Source: Spirometra erinaceieuropaei
Taxonomy: Eukaryota > Platyhelminthes > Cestoda > Diphyllobothriidea > Diphyllobothriidae
DNA length: 64,000 nt
NCBI GenBank assembly: GCA_902702965.1
Contig: CACRXP010000660.1
Location: 196,104-260,103, forward strand
Direction: 5' to 3'
Shown here in pieces: positions 19,500 through 30,207 of this stretch. Within the stretch, counting starts at the first letter, position 1, and the number at the start of each line of letters is the position of its first letter. A model generated the notes under the pieces. The model was not told where the DNA came from and made no database searches. It saw only the letters and a program-made list of their open reading frames with translations. The position numbers and the translations under genes are program-made.

Positions 19500-20194
19500 A
19501 AGACTGCTTCCTGGGACTCGTCTCTTCGCTTCCATTGAAACTGGTTCTGTTACGATCTAGTTTCAACCCTCCTGATCTCTGATACGTGTCTGGTCGTCGG
19601 TGTCCAGGCAAATCTTCCTTGACCGTTTCGGCGAAGATCCCGTTTATGAATGCAGACTTTTCTTGTCTTACAACGGGATCCTCACTCCCATCATTTGGAG
19701 TCGTGTGCCTCCTTTAATCTACGTTTAAACGCCACCCGAGTGACTTAAGAAGACGGCTGATGGATTTCTACACGCTCCGACGCCGAAATTCTGACCAACT
19801 CGACTGTCGTACGTATTATAAGTTCGGAAGTATGGCTTCCGGCTCACTGCATTGCGTCACTGGCACCTCCGGGCCGGTCTTACGTAACTAACCGTGTGGC
19901 TGCTTTGTTCGTTTATCTAAGAGCTCCCTTCCTGTGTCACATTTGCCACCTGTCTAGACGCCTTGGTTTTTAGGCCACCACAATCTGTGCGACGGGGCGA
20001 CGTCACATAAGGCCACTTTGCCTTCCTCTTCCCCTTTTTTCGTAGATTGCACGTCAAGCTAGCCTGTCGGCACTCACCGAACGACGCAATGCCGACTTTA
20101 AGTATGCGGTGTATCACATACCCCTTATCGACGCTGACAAACTTCACTGAGTTGTTTTTCTATAAAGGTGATGTTTACGCGACTGAGACGGCAG

Positions 20195-20740
20195 TCGTGA
20201 CGCACTGCCTTTATTACCGGAACAGTCATCTTCGAAGCAAACCGAATAGCCACTGCTAAGGCGGACAGAGAGACCTGCAACATTCAAGTGCTGCGGCCAT
20301 ATGGCGCAGGCTTCCAATCCCTGTCGTCGTGTCCACAGTGGCGGCAGACATTCCAGGCACGGTTAGATCTCAGTGGACATATATGGGCCCAGTGTAATGA
20401 CACAACGACCAGTCTGCCTCTCATTTCATGATCTAAAAGCATAGCCAGTAGTGTCACAAGTGAGAACTCTCGTATCGTCCAGTAAAACACTATCAACAGT
20501 GCTTTTACCCCAAAGAAAATGTAGACGTGATTTCAGCTTTTCCTGGTTGTGATCACACTTTCCCCGCACGCATTGGTCTGACTGTCCACTTGAAAATCCA
20601 CCACACTAAGAACGACCAAACAGCGCGGGTAGACTCGATATACATCCGGCACATGGGCCTTACCTACCCGCACCGTTCCAGAACATTCGACGGTTGCACG
20701 GGCTTGTTCAGTCACGTGCGCCTCCATGAAATTCATTAGT
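20195..20740 (+). pseudogene. C2H2-finger tail of an RTE-type retrotransposon
   Basis: A TVIFEANRIATAKADRE stretch (about 20220-20270) is followed by a degenerate finger (CPQWRQTFQARLDLSGHI). A second finger, frameshifted, follows (CDHTFPARIGLTVHLKIHH), then the degenerate end FDGCTGLFSHVRLHEIH. I know this order (EANRIA, then repeated C2H2 fingers with RIGL/GLFSH cores) as the C-terminal tail of an abundant tapeworm endonuclease/RT family. Several cysteines are lost and frames change, so it is dead. Confidence 0.58.
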
Positions 20741-21019
20741 AAAATACCGCAGTCCAGATCCTATCAACCCATCTCGCCCTACCTGTTCACACGCACATCT
20801 ATAGGCGACCTTCATATCGCCTCCACGACACGCAAGGGCATGCGATCTGCGAAAGAACATATATATATATCTCCTCTCAATAAAGCATTCGCTTCACTTT
20901 GTCGTCAACGATATGACGGTTGGGACATTGCATATGACCATACGCACATCCCGCCTTCAGGTGAATCATGTTTTTGTTGCGGCCTGGTGCATGTAGGGGA
21001 GGCTAAGACATGTGTTTGT

Positions 21020-21485
21020 GCCCCCTAAGCGGGCCACATGGTATATGCGCTGGACCAACACGGGGCCATATAGGAATCTGGCAGGTGTTACCGGAGTGCA
21101 CACTACAACAAATGCTAGCATCTTGGGGTGTGATGGCAGATCCGCTTGTCGGCATTGGTCACACTCACTGGGACCCTTGCGACCCTCCCCACTGTTGTTG
21201 TTGGTTAACATCCTGGTCATTTGCTGTGTGGACCAGGGTGCGTGGAATAGAGCGCCAAGGTGCGGGCTCGCCCCTGCCATGCACCTGCGCCCTGCCACGC
21301 CTCCAGTCTTCTTGGCTGTCTTGACACCGGATCCAGGTGGGGAGTGGGGAAGATGGAGTGCGGTAGATGTTGTGCAAGTCTACTATCACTATAAACTAGA
21401 TTTTCGCACAAGTCGCCGTCCCTGTTTCCATCCTGCTGTGGGGCATACGGTGGACATCGTCGGACGCGACAATCGAACTGTCGTG
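21020..21485 (+). repeat. SINE-like repeat R1, long copy
   Basis: It starts near GCTGGACCAACACGGGG and runs through the GTGTGGACC segment and the GTAGATG...CAAGTCTACTATCACT segment. It ends near CGAACTGTCG. It is collinear with 51305-51765. The 3' third also occurs at 44930-45125, and in reverse at 53275-53475 and 63775-64000. It has no protein-coding capacity. Confidence 0.65.
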
Positions 21486-21500
21486 TGTGTGTGTGTGTGA
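21483..21500 (+). repeat. (GT)n microsatellite
   Basis: A short GT run at the end of the R1 copy. Confidence 0.8.
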
Positions 21501-22440
21501 AATACGCCGACGAGTTGTTTACCTCTGCCAGCAACTGCGTCAAATCCGAGCATACGAGCTCGGAAAGTCGTCTGAGCCTTTGCGTAGTCGACACTGAGAA
21601 ACCCCTCCACGGAAAACCAGCACTCTCTTCACTGTGGCAAACCTAACGAGTTTGAATGTATGTTGGAATTGCGTCCACTGATCGGGTTACAGAAACTACT
21701 GACTCCATTGTGCTTACAGTCCAATGTATGGGCACCACAGGCAGTCGTATGGCGACTAGCAGAAGGAGAATTCCGAATACCACTGATCGCGAGGGCTCTA
21801 CATTGAGCTCTTAGACACAGAGGGACAAGTAGGTCCCCTAACCCGATCGGTGAACGCACTTCAAACAGGATTACCACTCCTGATCACAACTGACAGTTGA
21901 TCGAGCCGGTATCTCATTGGTTGAACGTTTAACTTAGTAACGCTCGATGACCAAAGAACCAGGATTTAGGGCTCATGTCCCACAAACCTGGACTTGAGTG
22001 CAATCGGCTGGAGAGGGCTGCTAGACCAAAAATGAGCATGAGCACGAGGACGCATAACTTCTCATTAGGTCCATAATGACGGGGTACAATGAAAGTGAAT
22101 TGCTTTGAAAAATCATGGAGCTGAGAAGATGTCTAGCCAAGACAGAACGCATGAGGCAACGCTTGTTTGGAAAAACTTCAACTTCCGAGACAAGACGGGA
22201 AACGCAAACACCCACAGTGTCATTTGAGGATGAAGAAACGACCTCAAGGTAATCAGAATAAATAAACTTTTACAAATATCTAATTAACTGCGCGAGTCTG
22301 GAAGTCATCCGCTGGATTCTAGATGGATTACTTAGGAAATCCTGCTTTGGTAGTCAGCTTACTGTATCAGATTTAATGAATTCCAAACATTGCAGTAGGT
22401 TAGGCGGGTAAGTGGATCCAAATGTGATTTAACTCACGTC
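21501..22440. other. No recognisable gene
   Basis: Around 22048 a short GACGGGGTACAATG segment recurs near 23430, downstream on the minus strand of the Penelope-like fragment at 23518. Otherwise nothing was placed. Confidence 0.3.
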
Positions 22441-22450
22441 TGCCGGTGGA

Positions 22451-22530
22451 GCCTCGTAGCTCAAGTGGCTAGGACATTGGCCGTATTAACGCTTTCCCCT
22501 CACTGTTGTGAGTTCGAATCCCAACGAGGC
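22451..22530 (+). tRNA. tRNA-like sequence (tRNA pseudogene or SINE head)
   Basis: A perfect 7-bp acceptor stem GCCTCGT/ACGAGGC encloses an A-box (TAGCTCAAGTGG, 22457-22468). It also encloses a B-box (GTTCGAATCCC, 22512-22522). D and T stems have mismatches, position 8 is A rather than U, and the anticodon stem does not fold cleanly. It is more likely a tRNA-derived element or pseudogene than a working tRNA. Confidence 0.5.
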
Positions 22531-23517
22531 GGCGACTTTCTCACAGTTGGATCAATATGAATTATTCAAAATCTGCTAAAAAATCGATGAATGCCTGATT
22601 AATAATAATAAAATATCATTAACGTCAAGGGAGCGGCACCCTGTCAACTCAGAGTAAGTGAATGATGAACGAACTATTTAAAGATTCTATTTTTTACGTC
22701 TCTGTATAATTAAGCGCTGTACACACATCCTGAACAAATTTCCACTAGAGAAACGGTATTCATACAATTTAAGTAGGCTTGGTTTTACCGAAAATAGTTT
22801 TGCGAATTTCGTGTGCCTAGGGGTAAGGTACACATACAATCATCCAAATGCTTCTTGAAGATCTCCAACGACGTCGTCCCCACGACTTTCTCGGAGGGTC
22901 ATTGTACTGTTTTACTGGCAGTTAAGGGAAGAAGTTAGGCCGAAAGTCTTGTCCGCACATTTTTACGCGCTCTTTCTTTGAGTGCCAACGAAGGTGAGAC
23001 GAGAGATGCCACTGAAACATGTCCTCGAATAACAGCCCTCGTTTAAACGGAGGCAAAACCACTCCTTGTTGCCTGTACCAAGGAGAAAGTATAATAAGAA
23101 ACTTCGGTCTCCCTGGGTGCGACTGGCGTCTCGAAACTAACTAGTCTCGTTGCTTTGAACTGCACCTTTAGGCGATTTTTGTTTTTCTAGGCAAATCACG
23201 GCCTCCACGCTCTTTTGCCATATTTTAATTGAAGACGGACGAAGGTGTCGCACCTTTTTTCGCAAATGTCTTCATTGAGAACATCGTACGGCCTTTTGAT
23301 AGCGCACTGTAACCCAACGGCACTTTTCTTAAAGTTTCGAAAATCCCCATAACTATGTTCAGAAGAGACAGTGGCGAGAGAACGTTCCTTTCGTTAACTT
23401 CTCATCGGGCCAATACAGTTACATAGGACGGGGTACAGTGAGTGAAAAAATTGATAAAATTTAGTTTTTAAATTCCAGGCTGGGCAAGAGCGGAAGGGCG
23501 CAGAAAGCTGTATGTGG

Positions 23518-23860
23518 TTAGTCAACCTTTGGCCACCGTAAGCGCGGAGCCTGAACAAGGTTCTTTTGGGCGCATAGGGCCGGTTTTCGTAACCTGATGG
23601 CGGCCGCTTCTGTTGTTGCTAACAAGCGCTGGCCCAGTAGCTTAGGATAGCTCGAAAGGACTTTGTTAATCACGCGAAAGGCTTCATCGGAGTCCACACG
23701 ATGCCCTGAATCCACTGCATGCTAAAGGATGGCGCTGTCTATTCTCCTAGTTTCACCCTTTGCCAGCCATGCGGGAAGGTGCTCTCTTATTCTTTTTGAA
23801 AGGCGCCGACTCGTACGACCGGTATAAACTCGAATCATTGCAATTATAGTTTTTCTAAAA
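23518..23860 (-). pseudogene. Penelope-like GIY-YIG fragment, minus strand
   Basis: The minus-strand frame reads YTGRTSRRLSKRIREHLPAWL, then after one in-frame stop HAVDSGHRVDSDEAFRVINK and a tail ending RLRWPKVD. YTGRT, EHLPxWL and SGHxVD match the family-B domain at 17857-18186. RT is absent. Confidence 0.68.
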
Positions 23861-26800
23861 ATTTCCCTGTACCCAAATACCCACACCATTTTGCGAAAAC
23901 GGTATGGGAGGTTAATTCCTCTCCGGGCGATATGGCCGCATGCTGTATTTCACTGGTGAGCGATTGGACGTAGGTGTAGGATGGCACACTTTAACTCACT
24001 GAACTTGAGCAACTATGCTCAGACCAAGTCTGCGGTTCATGCGGATCATTTCGAAGAGCCACTCCGTCGTTCAGGTTTTTGGTGATTGACGTCGATTGAT
24101 ACTCTCCCTCACAGGCGCGCTGTCATCGTCAACTGCAAACAGCCCCATCCAATCCAGAGCCAGTCCTCTGACACCAAGTGCGCCCAAGTAATGAAAAGGT
24201 ACGGTTGTGGGGTTTGGTCGAAGGCTTTGCAGGACTCACTGTTCAGTGTATATGCTTCAAAATCCGCATCCAAAGAAGTCGGAAGATTTGAAGGACAGGA
24301 ATGGACAATGACTGAATATGCATGCCCATGTCTCTGTTAGAATAACATGTCCACTTTTCGGTTTCGGCCAGCATATCATTTTAGAGTTACGTTTCTGGGC
24401 AAAATTAAGAAAATGGTTTCATTTGCACATGGGCTTAACTTTAAGGGTTTGATTATGTAAAAAACTTGTGTTAAGAAGAGGTTTAGTGCTGAGGTTATGG
24501 TTAAGTTTGCCCGCCGCGTGCTGTTCCACTCAATTCTGCCTTCTTTAACCAATAACCTTGGATTAGCTGTTTTCCGTCCGTTTACACGTGCCTAGCTCGA
24601 ATCTTTCAAATTGCGCGGTCTGTTCCGAGACCAGGTATGAGGAATAAAACGAACATAACAAAATGATGGTTTACTCAAGGTATTTGACAGATCCCGGTAA
24701 TTATCGCGACCGCCCGCCTTACTGATAAAACTAACATTAACAACCTCCCCGTATTTCAGGTGTCCCTATACTCTATTTTTTCACTGGGACTACATATTCA
24801 GTCCTTGCCCAGGAAGCTCTTGCCCGAAAAAGTTCGTTGAAATTTATGTGATTTATCCTCTTTGTAATAAAATCGTACAATAGCCTGTTTTTTGAGGACT
24901 TCCATTGTCCGGAAAATGCGCAAATCAAACTAATTGGTTCGAAGTTGCTTGCAACCATTCGGCTACCCTCCCCCCACCTGTATGTAAGGCGATTGCGGCT
25001 GACAGTTTTCACACAGAGCGCAGATTACCCGTTCATTTTGACAGCTTGGAGATCGATGAGAAATATCTCTAGACCGCCTTAGTATCCTACTCTGTCCAAA
25101 AGAGCAGGCTAGTTTAAATTGACTGAGGATCTGTCTGCGACTTCGATAGAAAAGGCTACATTTTCAAGGACGGCAGTGGCCCACTCCATGGGCTACCTTC
25201 CGGAGATTTTGTCGTAAACACCGTTTGAAAGAACCCGGACAAGTTTTATTTTCAGCGGCTCGTGAGATCATTTGTTCATAATGTCGTCCCTGTTACTCCT
25301 CCTTCTGCAGATGTGCCCGTAAAACTCATTGAGTCATTTATTGGCTTTCGTTGTAAGTTGTCGTCTAAAGGAATTTATGGTTATTCGCACTTGCTTATCG
25401 ATTCCATCATACAGTTCCTTATATTCGCAAACGATGTGGGCATTGGAGTTGGAAATACCTTTTCAAATACTTTTTGTTCACGTTCAAATTCATTTTTATT
25501 GTCACGTTGGCCCCCGGAAGTTGAATATAGGGTATTAATATTTTCGTTAGGCAAATGAATTCGACTAGACGCCAAAGATCACACCAGTCAAAAGTCGGCT
25601 GAGGACAGAAGAGAAGCTAACTGACCGGAGGGCAGTTAAGGTCGTTTTATATGCGTGTCCTGATATTTATTAGTCTTGTAGTCTGGTTCAGGGCAAAATC
25701 ATTTATAATAAAAAAAGTTGTGGCGGCCGATTGAGCAACATTTCGAAATAAAAAGTTCACTCTCGGGTGCTTTATACACATATATCGTTTTCAGCAGTAA
25801 TTATAAAAAATGTAAAGTCACAGATATGTATCGGCCTAGCGCAAGCTGTCGCCCCTGATACAATTTCCCGTATCAGTGAGCGTAATGGCGTCCTCGAAGT
25901 GCAGGCTGCAGTCATGGCCTCTAGAAATCTGGAGGTCTGGATGGGGTCAGCGCATTCGCCTGTAATGTAAAGAAAACAAACTGAGTTCAGCCAGTTTGGT
26001 TTCCTATAGCTGAGCTCAAACTTTCCTCACCGTCTTTGTGGTGCGTGATCGGTTTCATTCGAACACTTGATAGACCTTTTGAGCTACGAGTGTCATGCAT
26101 ATACAGAATACTCCATGTGTGTCCGAAAGAATGCATCCCAAGTCCTATGGGTAAGTTTTTGACCAACTTGCCGAAACGCTCGTCTCAGTGTAAATAGCAC
26201 CTGCGTCATTTACTTAACTGCATCCAAACCCTGGGGGACGGTTTGAGCGAGGTCATAGAGACGCAGAAGTCCATGTGTTCCTCAATAAATAAAAGTGACT
26301 GTGGAAAACGTGTTGAATTGATCATCCATCCTGTTAAAACTTTTCGAACGCTTACAGTCCCTCATCAAAGTTAACATTTAGGGGTCAGCGAACGGACCAG
26401 CTGCGCCGTAGGGCGCGATTTCCTTAAAGGATGTGCCTAGGTGCGTCAGATTCAGTGGCTTCCTAGAGTTTAGCATTGTTAACAACCACGACGGCGTTTC
26501 AATTTAGGGTATCGACACGGTCGTTGACAGTGGCCGGTAGAGAAACGAACTAAGGAATTAGCACCTGAAGACACCACTTATAACGGAGATAGAGGTTGAC
26601 TTTCAGGCACATATAAATGCAGTTTGAGATCTTACTGTATGATAATGTCAGCTTGACTTTTCTACTTTAGTGCACGCGTCCACTGATCAGTCAAAAACGT
26701 CAAATAGGACAAACAGGTGTGGCTATGTCTGGAGCCGCGTTGGAGTCCGGGGCGTAAGTAGTTCTCTTCCAGGCAGTCCATTGTCGATTTCTTGAGTGTA

Positions 26801-26940
26801 AGTTTTATTAATTTACAACAGATGCACGTTAGACTGACAGAATGAAAGGTCAGAATAGTGTTATCGACAAAGACAAGGAAGACTGGAATGGCCATTTCTG
26901 GCTTATTAGCTGCCGTCAGCCAGTCATACCCAACCCCGAA
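23861..26940. other. No recognisable gene
   Basis: AT-rich intergenic DNA. A leucine-rich start near 25281 followed by a GTAAAA looked like a signal-peptide exon, but no matching next exon was found. Confidence 0.3.
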
Positions 26941-26949
26941 GTGTGGAAC

Positions 26950-27012
26950 GCCTGGGGCTCGATCCTGTAACTTGGTTGTTAAAAATCCAGTACCTCTAAC
27001 CACTGAGACCCA
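26950..27012 (-). repeat. tRNA-like SINE head, minus strand
   Basis: On the minus strand an A-box-like TCTCAGTGGTTAGAG is followed about 35 nt later by a B-box-like GGATCGAGCCCC. These form a type 2 Pol III promoter in the correct order. The cloverleaf stems are poor, so a SINE or tRNA relic is more likely than a gene. Confidence 0.45.
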
Positions 27013-27629
27013 GATTCGCTGTCCTGTCAGTTTCGATCGTAAATGTACAAGGGCAGGAGGACGCTCACCGATCGGTCTCACTCGTTCCGTTGTACCTTAC
27101 GATATCTCTCTCTCTGTCTCTCGAGCCACAGCAGCTATTCCAGTCTCCCTTGTCGTTGTCGATAATAACATCCGGCCTCTATCCTGCGGCTGCTGGTTGG
27201 GATCGAGAAATAGCCCGTAAGGCACAACGGGACGAGTGAGTTCCGCAAGAACGATCGATGAGCGTCTCCCTACCACAGCATGGAAAGTACTGGTTAAATA
27301 TTGTTCGGTTTATGTAAGATTGATAGATACTACCTCCGAAGACCATGTTGGGGACAGTACAACAATACTGAAGTCCAGGGAATCAGGCTGCTTAAATGTT
27401 GGCGGTAACACATTTATTTTACAGGAAGTTATTTCGGTAATGTGAGACCACAACCTTCATTTGTGGAGGATAATGCAAAATATGAAACAATAGTCATCCG
27501 CACTAGCGGTAGGTACGTTGAAAGCATTGGTTTAGTGTATCAGAGACTTCCTCTCCAAATTGACGGTATTTTTCAAGTAAATGTACGTCCAAATGATGTT
27601 TTAATGTCTCTGTTGAGTCCGACATCATC

Positions 27630-28025
27630 ATCTCCTCAAAAGTCCATTCCAGGCATGGATAACTCGCGGCGAAAACTAGTATCTACGAACATACAGGTGG
27701 GTTCGAACTCCCTAAACTTTGAGGGAGTTTCCACACAGGTTTGTTGTGAACAATGCGAAGAACCCACCGATGTGCAGGTTGTAGTCTCAAGTCCGCACAA
27801 CCCGGTAGGTCTGCCTGTGATGTCCTCGGATCTGTCTGTGTTCAAAAGGAAATAGCTTATGCCCATTAAGTCGACGTTTGTAAGATAAAATCTGGAGGCC
27901 CCTAACGACTCTAATCGCCCTCCTTTGAACTCCTTCCAGAAACGTATAATATTCCTTTAGCCACCATCGCCAAACCTGGACTCCATATTCTAGTTGCGAG
28001 TAAAACAACGTTCTGCACACTTTTC
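27630..28025 (-). pseudogene. LINE reverse transcriptase C-terminal remnant, minus strand
   Basis: The minus-strand frame reads LEYGVQVWRWWLKE, then VQRRAIRVVRGL, LSYKRRLNGHKLFPFEHRQIRG and TYRVVRT. This is the conserved thumb-side region of CR1/Jockey-group LINEs. A second frame adds the FRRELSMPGMDF part of the C-terminus. It is truncated on both sides. Confidence 0.68.
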
Positions 28026-28046
28026 AAACAGCTTCCTATCTATCTA

Positions 28047-28460
28047 CAGTGAGTGACGGATCTCATGAAATTTTGGCCGAAATTCTGAAATGCGTTTCCC
28101 ATTAGAAAGGATTACTTAGGTAGGGCTGTAATATTGATCATTACGTGGCATGATCCCAGGATATTTCTTGCTCTCTAGGATTTGGGCTTTTGAATGCACT
28201 TCTTTTCGAACTTCTGCAAAAGCTGCATTCGGTAAATTAGACTACTTGTTTCGTATGCATCATTCATATTGTTTTATGATGACCTCATGAATCCAAGTAT
28301 ATTTTATAGAAAAGATGCCCAAATTATGCACTCTTTCACTCGTTTGATTGCAAACCACGTTCTCATTACATTTTATAATCGACAAAAGAGTACCTTTCGG
28401 ATGTAAAAGTTTCCAATTATCAATTTTTTCTAAGACCATTCAGCATCGTTCATGTCAGTT
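28047..28460. mobile_element. Left arm of a foldback MITE (GTGAGTGAC subfamily)
   Basis: TA at 28045-28046 is followed by CAGTGAGTGACGGATCTCATG, the same terminus as the element at 58811-59804. The arm runs to about 28460; the rest is missing before the LINE begins at 28569. Confidence 0.6.
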
Positions 28461-28824
28461 TATTGATGTTTCTCACAAGGTCACGGTCAAGGCGCGCAGC
28501 TCAATTTCAAAGATAAGTGAAGCTTTGCATTTCTTGGATATTCTTAAGCAATTAATTCTTAAGTAATTAATGCCTGTTTTTTTACTTGAGTCCATTTTAA
28601 AAGTCGCCTTTCTATATAAGGTAAAATGTTTTCCCAGTTTTGTTTGACAATCTGGCAAAATAGTCGTATTTTGTAAAAAATCCGTTGTAGTGAATCCTTT
28701 CCCTACTACCGCTTTCTAGTTTTCGTAGTTAAAAAACAGTAATACTTGCTACTCAGTGCGCTTTTCCGTAGGTTGGCAACGTTTTGATCCTTCTTCTGTA
28801 ACGAAAAACTTTTTTTTGCCTGTA

Positions 28825-30207
28825 ATGCCCCGCAGAGCACGTGCTAAAGGGCGAAAGCTTGCGGCCTCCCCACCGTCTCTGGGTGCTAAAATCGTGACTG
28901 AAGACATGGCAGACGCCAGCGTATGTTCTTCGCCGTCTGCAGATCTGATTAACTCACAAATCCCTTTAGTACATGTAGAACCTCTCGACCCTTCAGTCGT
29001 CCAAAAATACGCCTCTGCTAGTCGTAGCAGGCCATCAGCCGGCGAAATAGTCGACCAGTTGATTTATGGCGACATAAACAGCACTTCTCAAAAAGTAATT
29101 GAACAAGCTTTTAAACTTACTGATGTAATAAGTTCGGAAAATGAGGAAAGAATTAAGCGCAAGCATAATTTCGTACTGCGAAACATTCCGAGCCACTTAT
29201 CTGCTATGGAGGGAGCGCATTTGTTCCTACAAAGTTGTGGCTTTAGTTTTAGTGTCGCACAAGCTATACGACTGCGCTCGCTTTGCCGTAATGCGCCGAT
29301 ACTAGTTACCCTTTTCTCCATAATAGAAGTCGATTTTATCTTGTCGAGTAGGGAGATAACTAGAGACTTCTGCCGTAAATGGCGCTGCTCTGTTTCGCCA
29401 GACCTCACGCCCCTGCAGCGAAGACTGAATAAACTAAAATCGGCAAAAACCAACACCAAGATAATGACACCTACTGTCAGTCTGAATATGTCCTCTACAA
29501 CACCACCTGCGGCATCTGCAAGTCACGGCATAGTCAATTCCGTAGGGAATTCGACTACTTTTAATGCTGAGCTCTTTAAACACACCATCACACCTGGTAT
29601 AAACACGCTTCTATCAACTCCCCCAGCAACCCCTAGTAAGCCTAAGCATGTGTCTAAGTCAAAGGCAAATCCAATTGCTGTCTCAGCCACTCGGACACCC
29701 AATAAATCCAGCACCATTATAAAATCTTTTCCTCCACAATCGGCTAACAGTGCCTCAAATACCCCGACTCAAAACGTAGCGGGTTCGCAACTGCCCCCCC
29801 CCAGCCCTCATATCGAGGCAGTTAGGCCGAATACGCCGATTTTTCCGCCGTTTAATAAAACTCTTGCTCCAATGGAAACAATGCGTCTCCCACGTCCTAA
29901 CTTGTTTCCTCCACGGCCGTTTTACCAATTTATTCCTCATGATAATGTCCATACTGAATCAGTCAACTCATCAGATCCTCAGTTTCGTTCCGGCGGGAAT
30001 GTGCTGCAGTATCTGACCCGTGAATTTCCAGCTGAAAATAAGTTAGCCAACAATAATTACCTGTTTATCTGCCCGTCATTCCCTCCCCCAAGTCCTACCC
30101 CTTTTTATCCACGTCAGAATTTTTTGATGCCACAAAATTTTTTGCAGAACCGGATGGTTGCATCCGGACCGTTTGCTCCGTGGGCGACCCAGAACTGGAC
30201 GATGTAG
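28825..30207 (+). CDS. LINE ORF1 protein, 460 aa
   Basis: The start is taken at the ATG encoding MPRRARAKGRKLAAS, because the second copy (33630) keeps the same Met and context while the upstream frame diverges. The N-terminus is basic. A middle segment around residues 115-170 (RIKRKHNFVLRNIPSHL, then an LRSLCRNAP segment) has the position and pattern of the RNA-binding region of other LINE ORF1 proteins. The C-terminal half is proline/serine/threonine-rich and low in complexity. No zinc knuckle is seen. The presumed role is RNA binding in the retrotransposition particle. The stop TAG overlaps the first 28 nt of the ORF2 frame. Confidence 0.7.
   Translation: MPRRARAKGRKLAASPPSLGAKIVTEDMADASVCSSPSADLINSQIPLVHVEPLDPSVVQKYASASRSRPSAGEIVDQLIYGDINSTSQKVIEQAFKLTDVISSENEERIKRKHNFVLRNIPSHLSAMEGAHLFLQSCGFSFSVAQAIRLRSLCRNAPILVTLFSIIEVDFILSSREITRDFCRKWRCSVSPDLTPLQRRLNKLKSAKTNTKIMTPTVSLNMSSTTPPAASASHGIVNSVGNSTTFNAELFKHTITPGINTLLSTPPATPSKPKHVSKSKANPIAVSATRTPNKSSTIIKSFPPQSANSASNTPTQNVAGSQLPPPSPHIEAVRPNTPIFPPFNKTLAPMETMRLPRPNLFPPRPFYQFIPHDNVHTESVNSSDPQFRSGGNVLQYLTREFPAENKLANNNYLFICPSFPPPSPTPFYPRQNFLMPQNFLQNRMVASGPFAPWATQNWTM

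Larger units (their letters stand above)
18617..19549 (+). mobile_element. 5'-truncated Penelope-like insertion (family A) with 9-bp target duplication
   Basis: CTGGTTCTG occurs at 18617-18625 and again at 19541-19549. Between them lies an inverted terminus (AAG repeats, then the reverse of the hammerhead region, to about 18725). The GIY-YIG coding tail (18745-19245) and the forward terminus with hammerhead and TTC repeats follow. The layout is the same as the family-B copy just upstream. Confidence 0.7.

Noticed and set aside
21012..21500. Overlapping open frames of 100-162 codons
   Set aside because: They fall on the R1 repeat, whose other long copy at 51305 does not keep the same frame, so they are not coding.
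23395..23425. Minus-strand CCCGATGAGAAGTTAACGAAA, considered as a hammerhead core next to the Penelope fragment
   Set aside because: The core U is C, stem II is not formed beyond one pair, and there is no stem III.
25281..25318. ATG with a Leu-rich stretch followed by GTAAAA, considered as a signal-peptide exon
   Set aside because: No downstream exon with the required phase could be found, and the donor is weak.
27442..27855. Plus-strand 137-codon open frame
   Set aside because: It lies largely opposite a minus-strand LINE RT C-terminus whose motifs are recognisable; the plus frame is its shadow.
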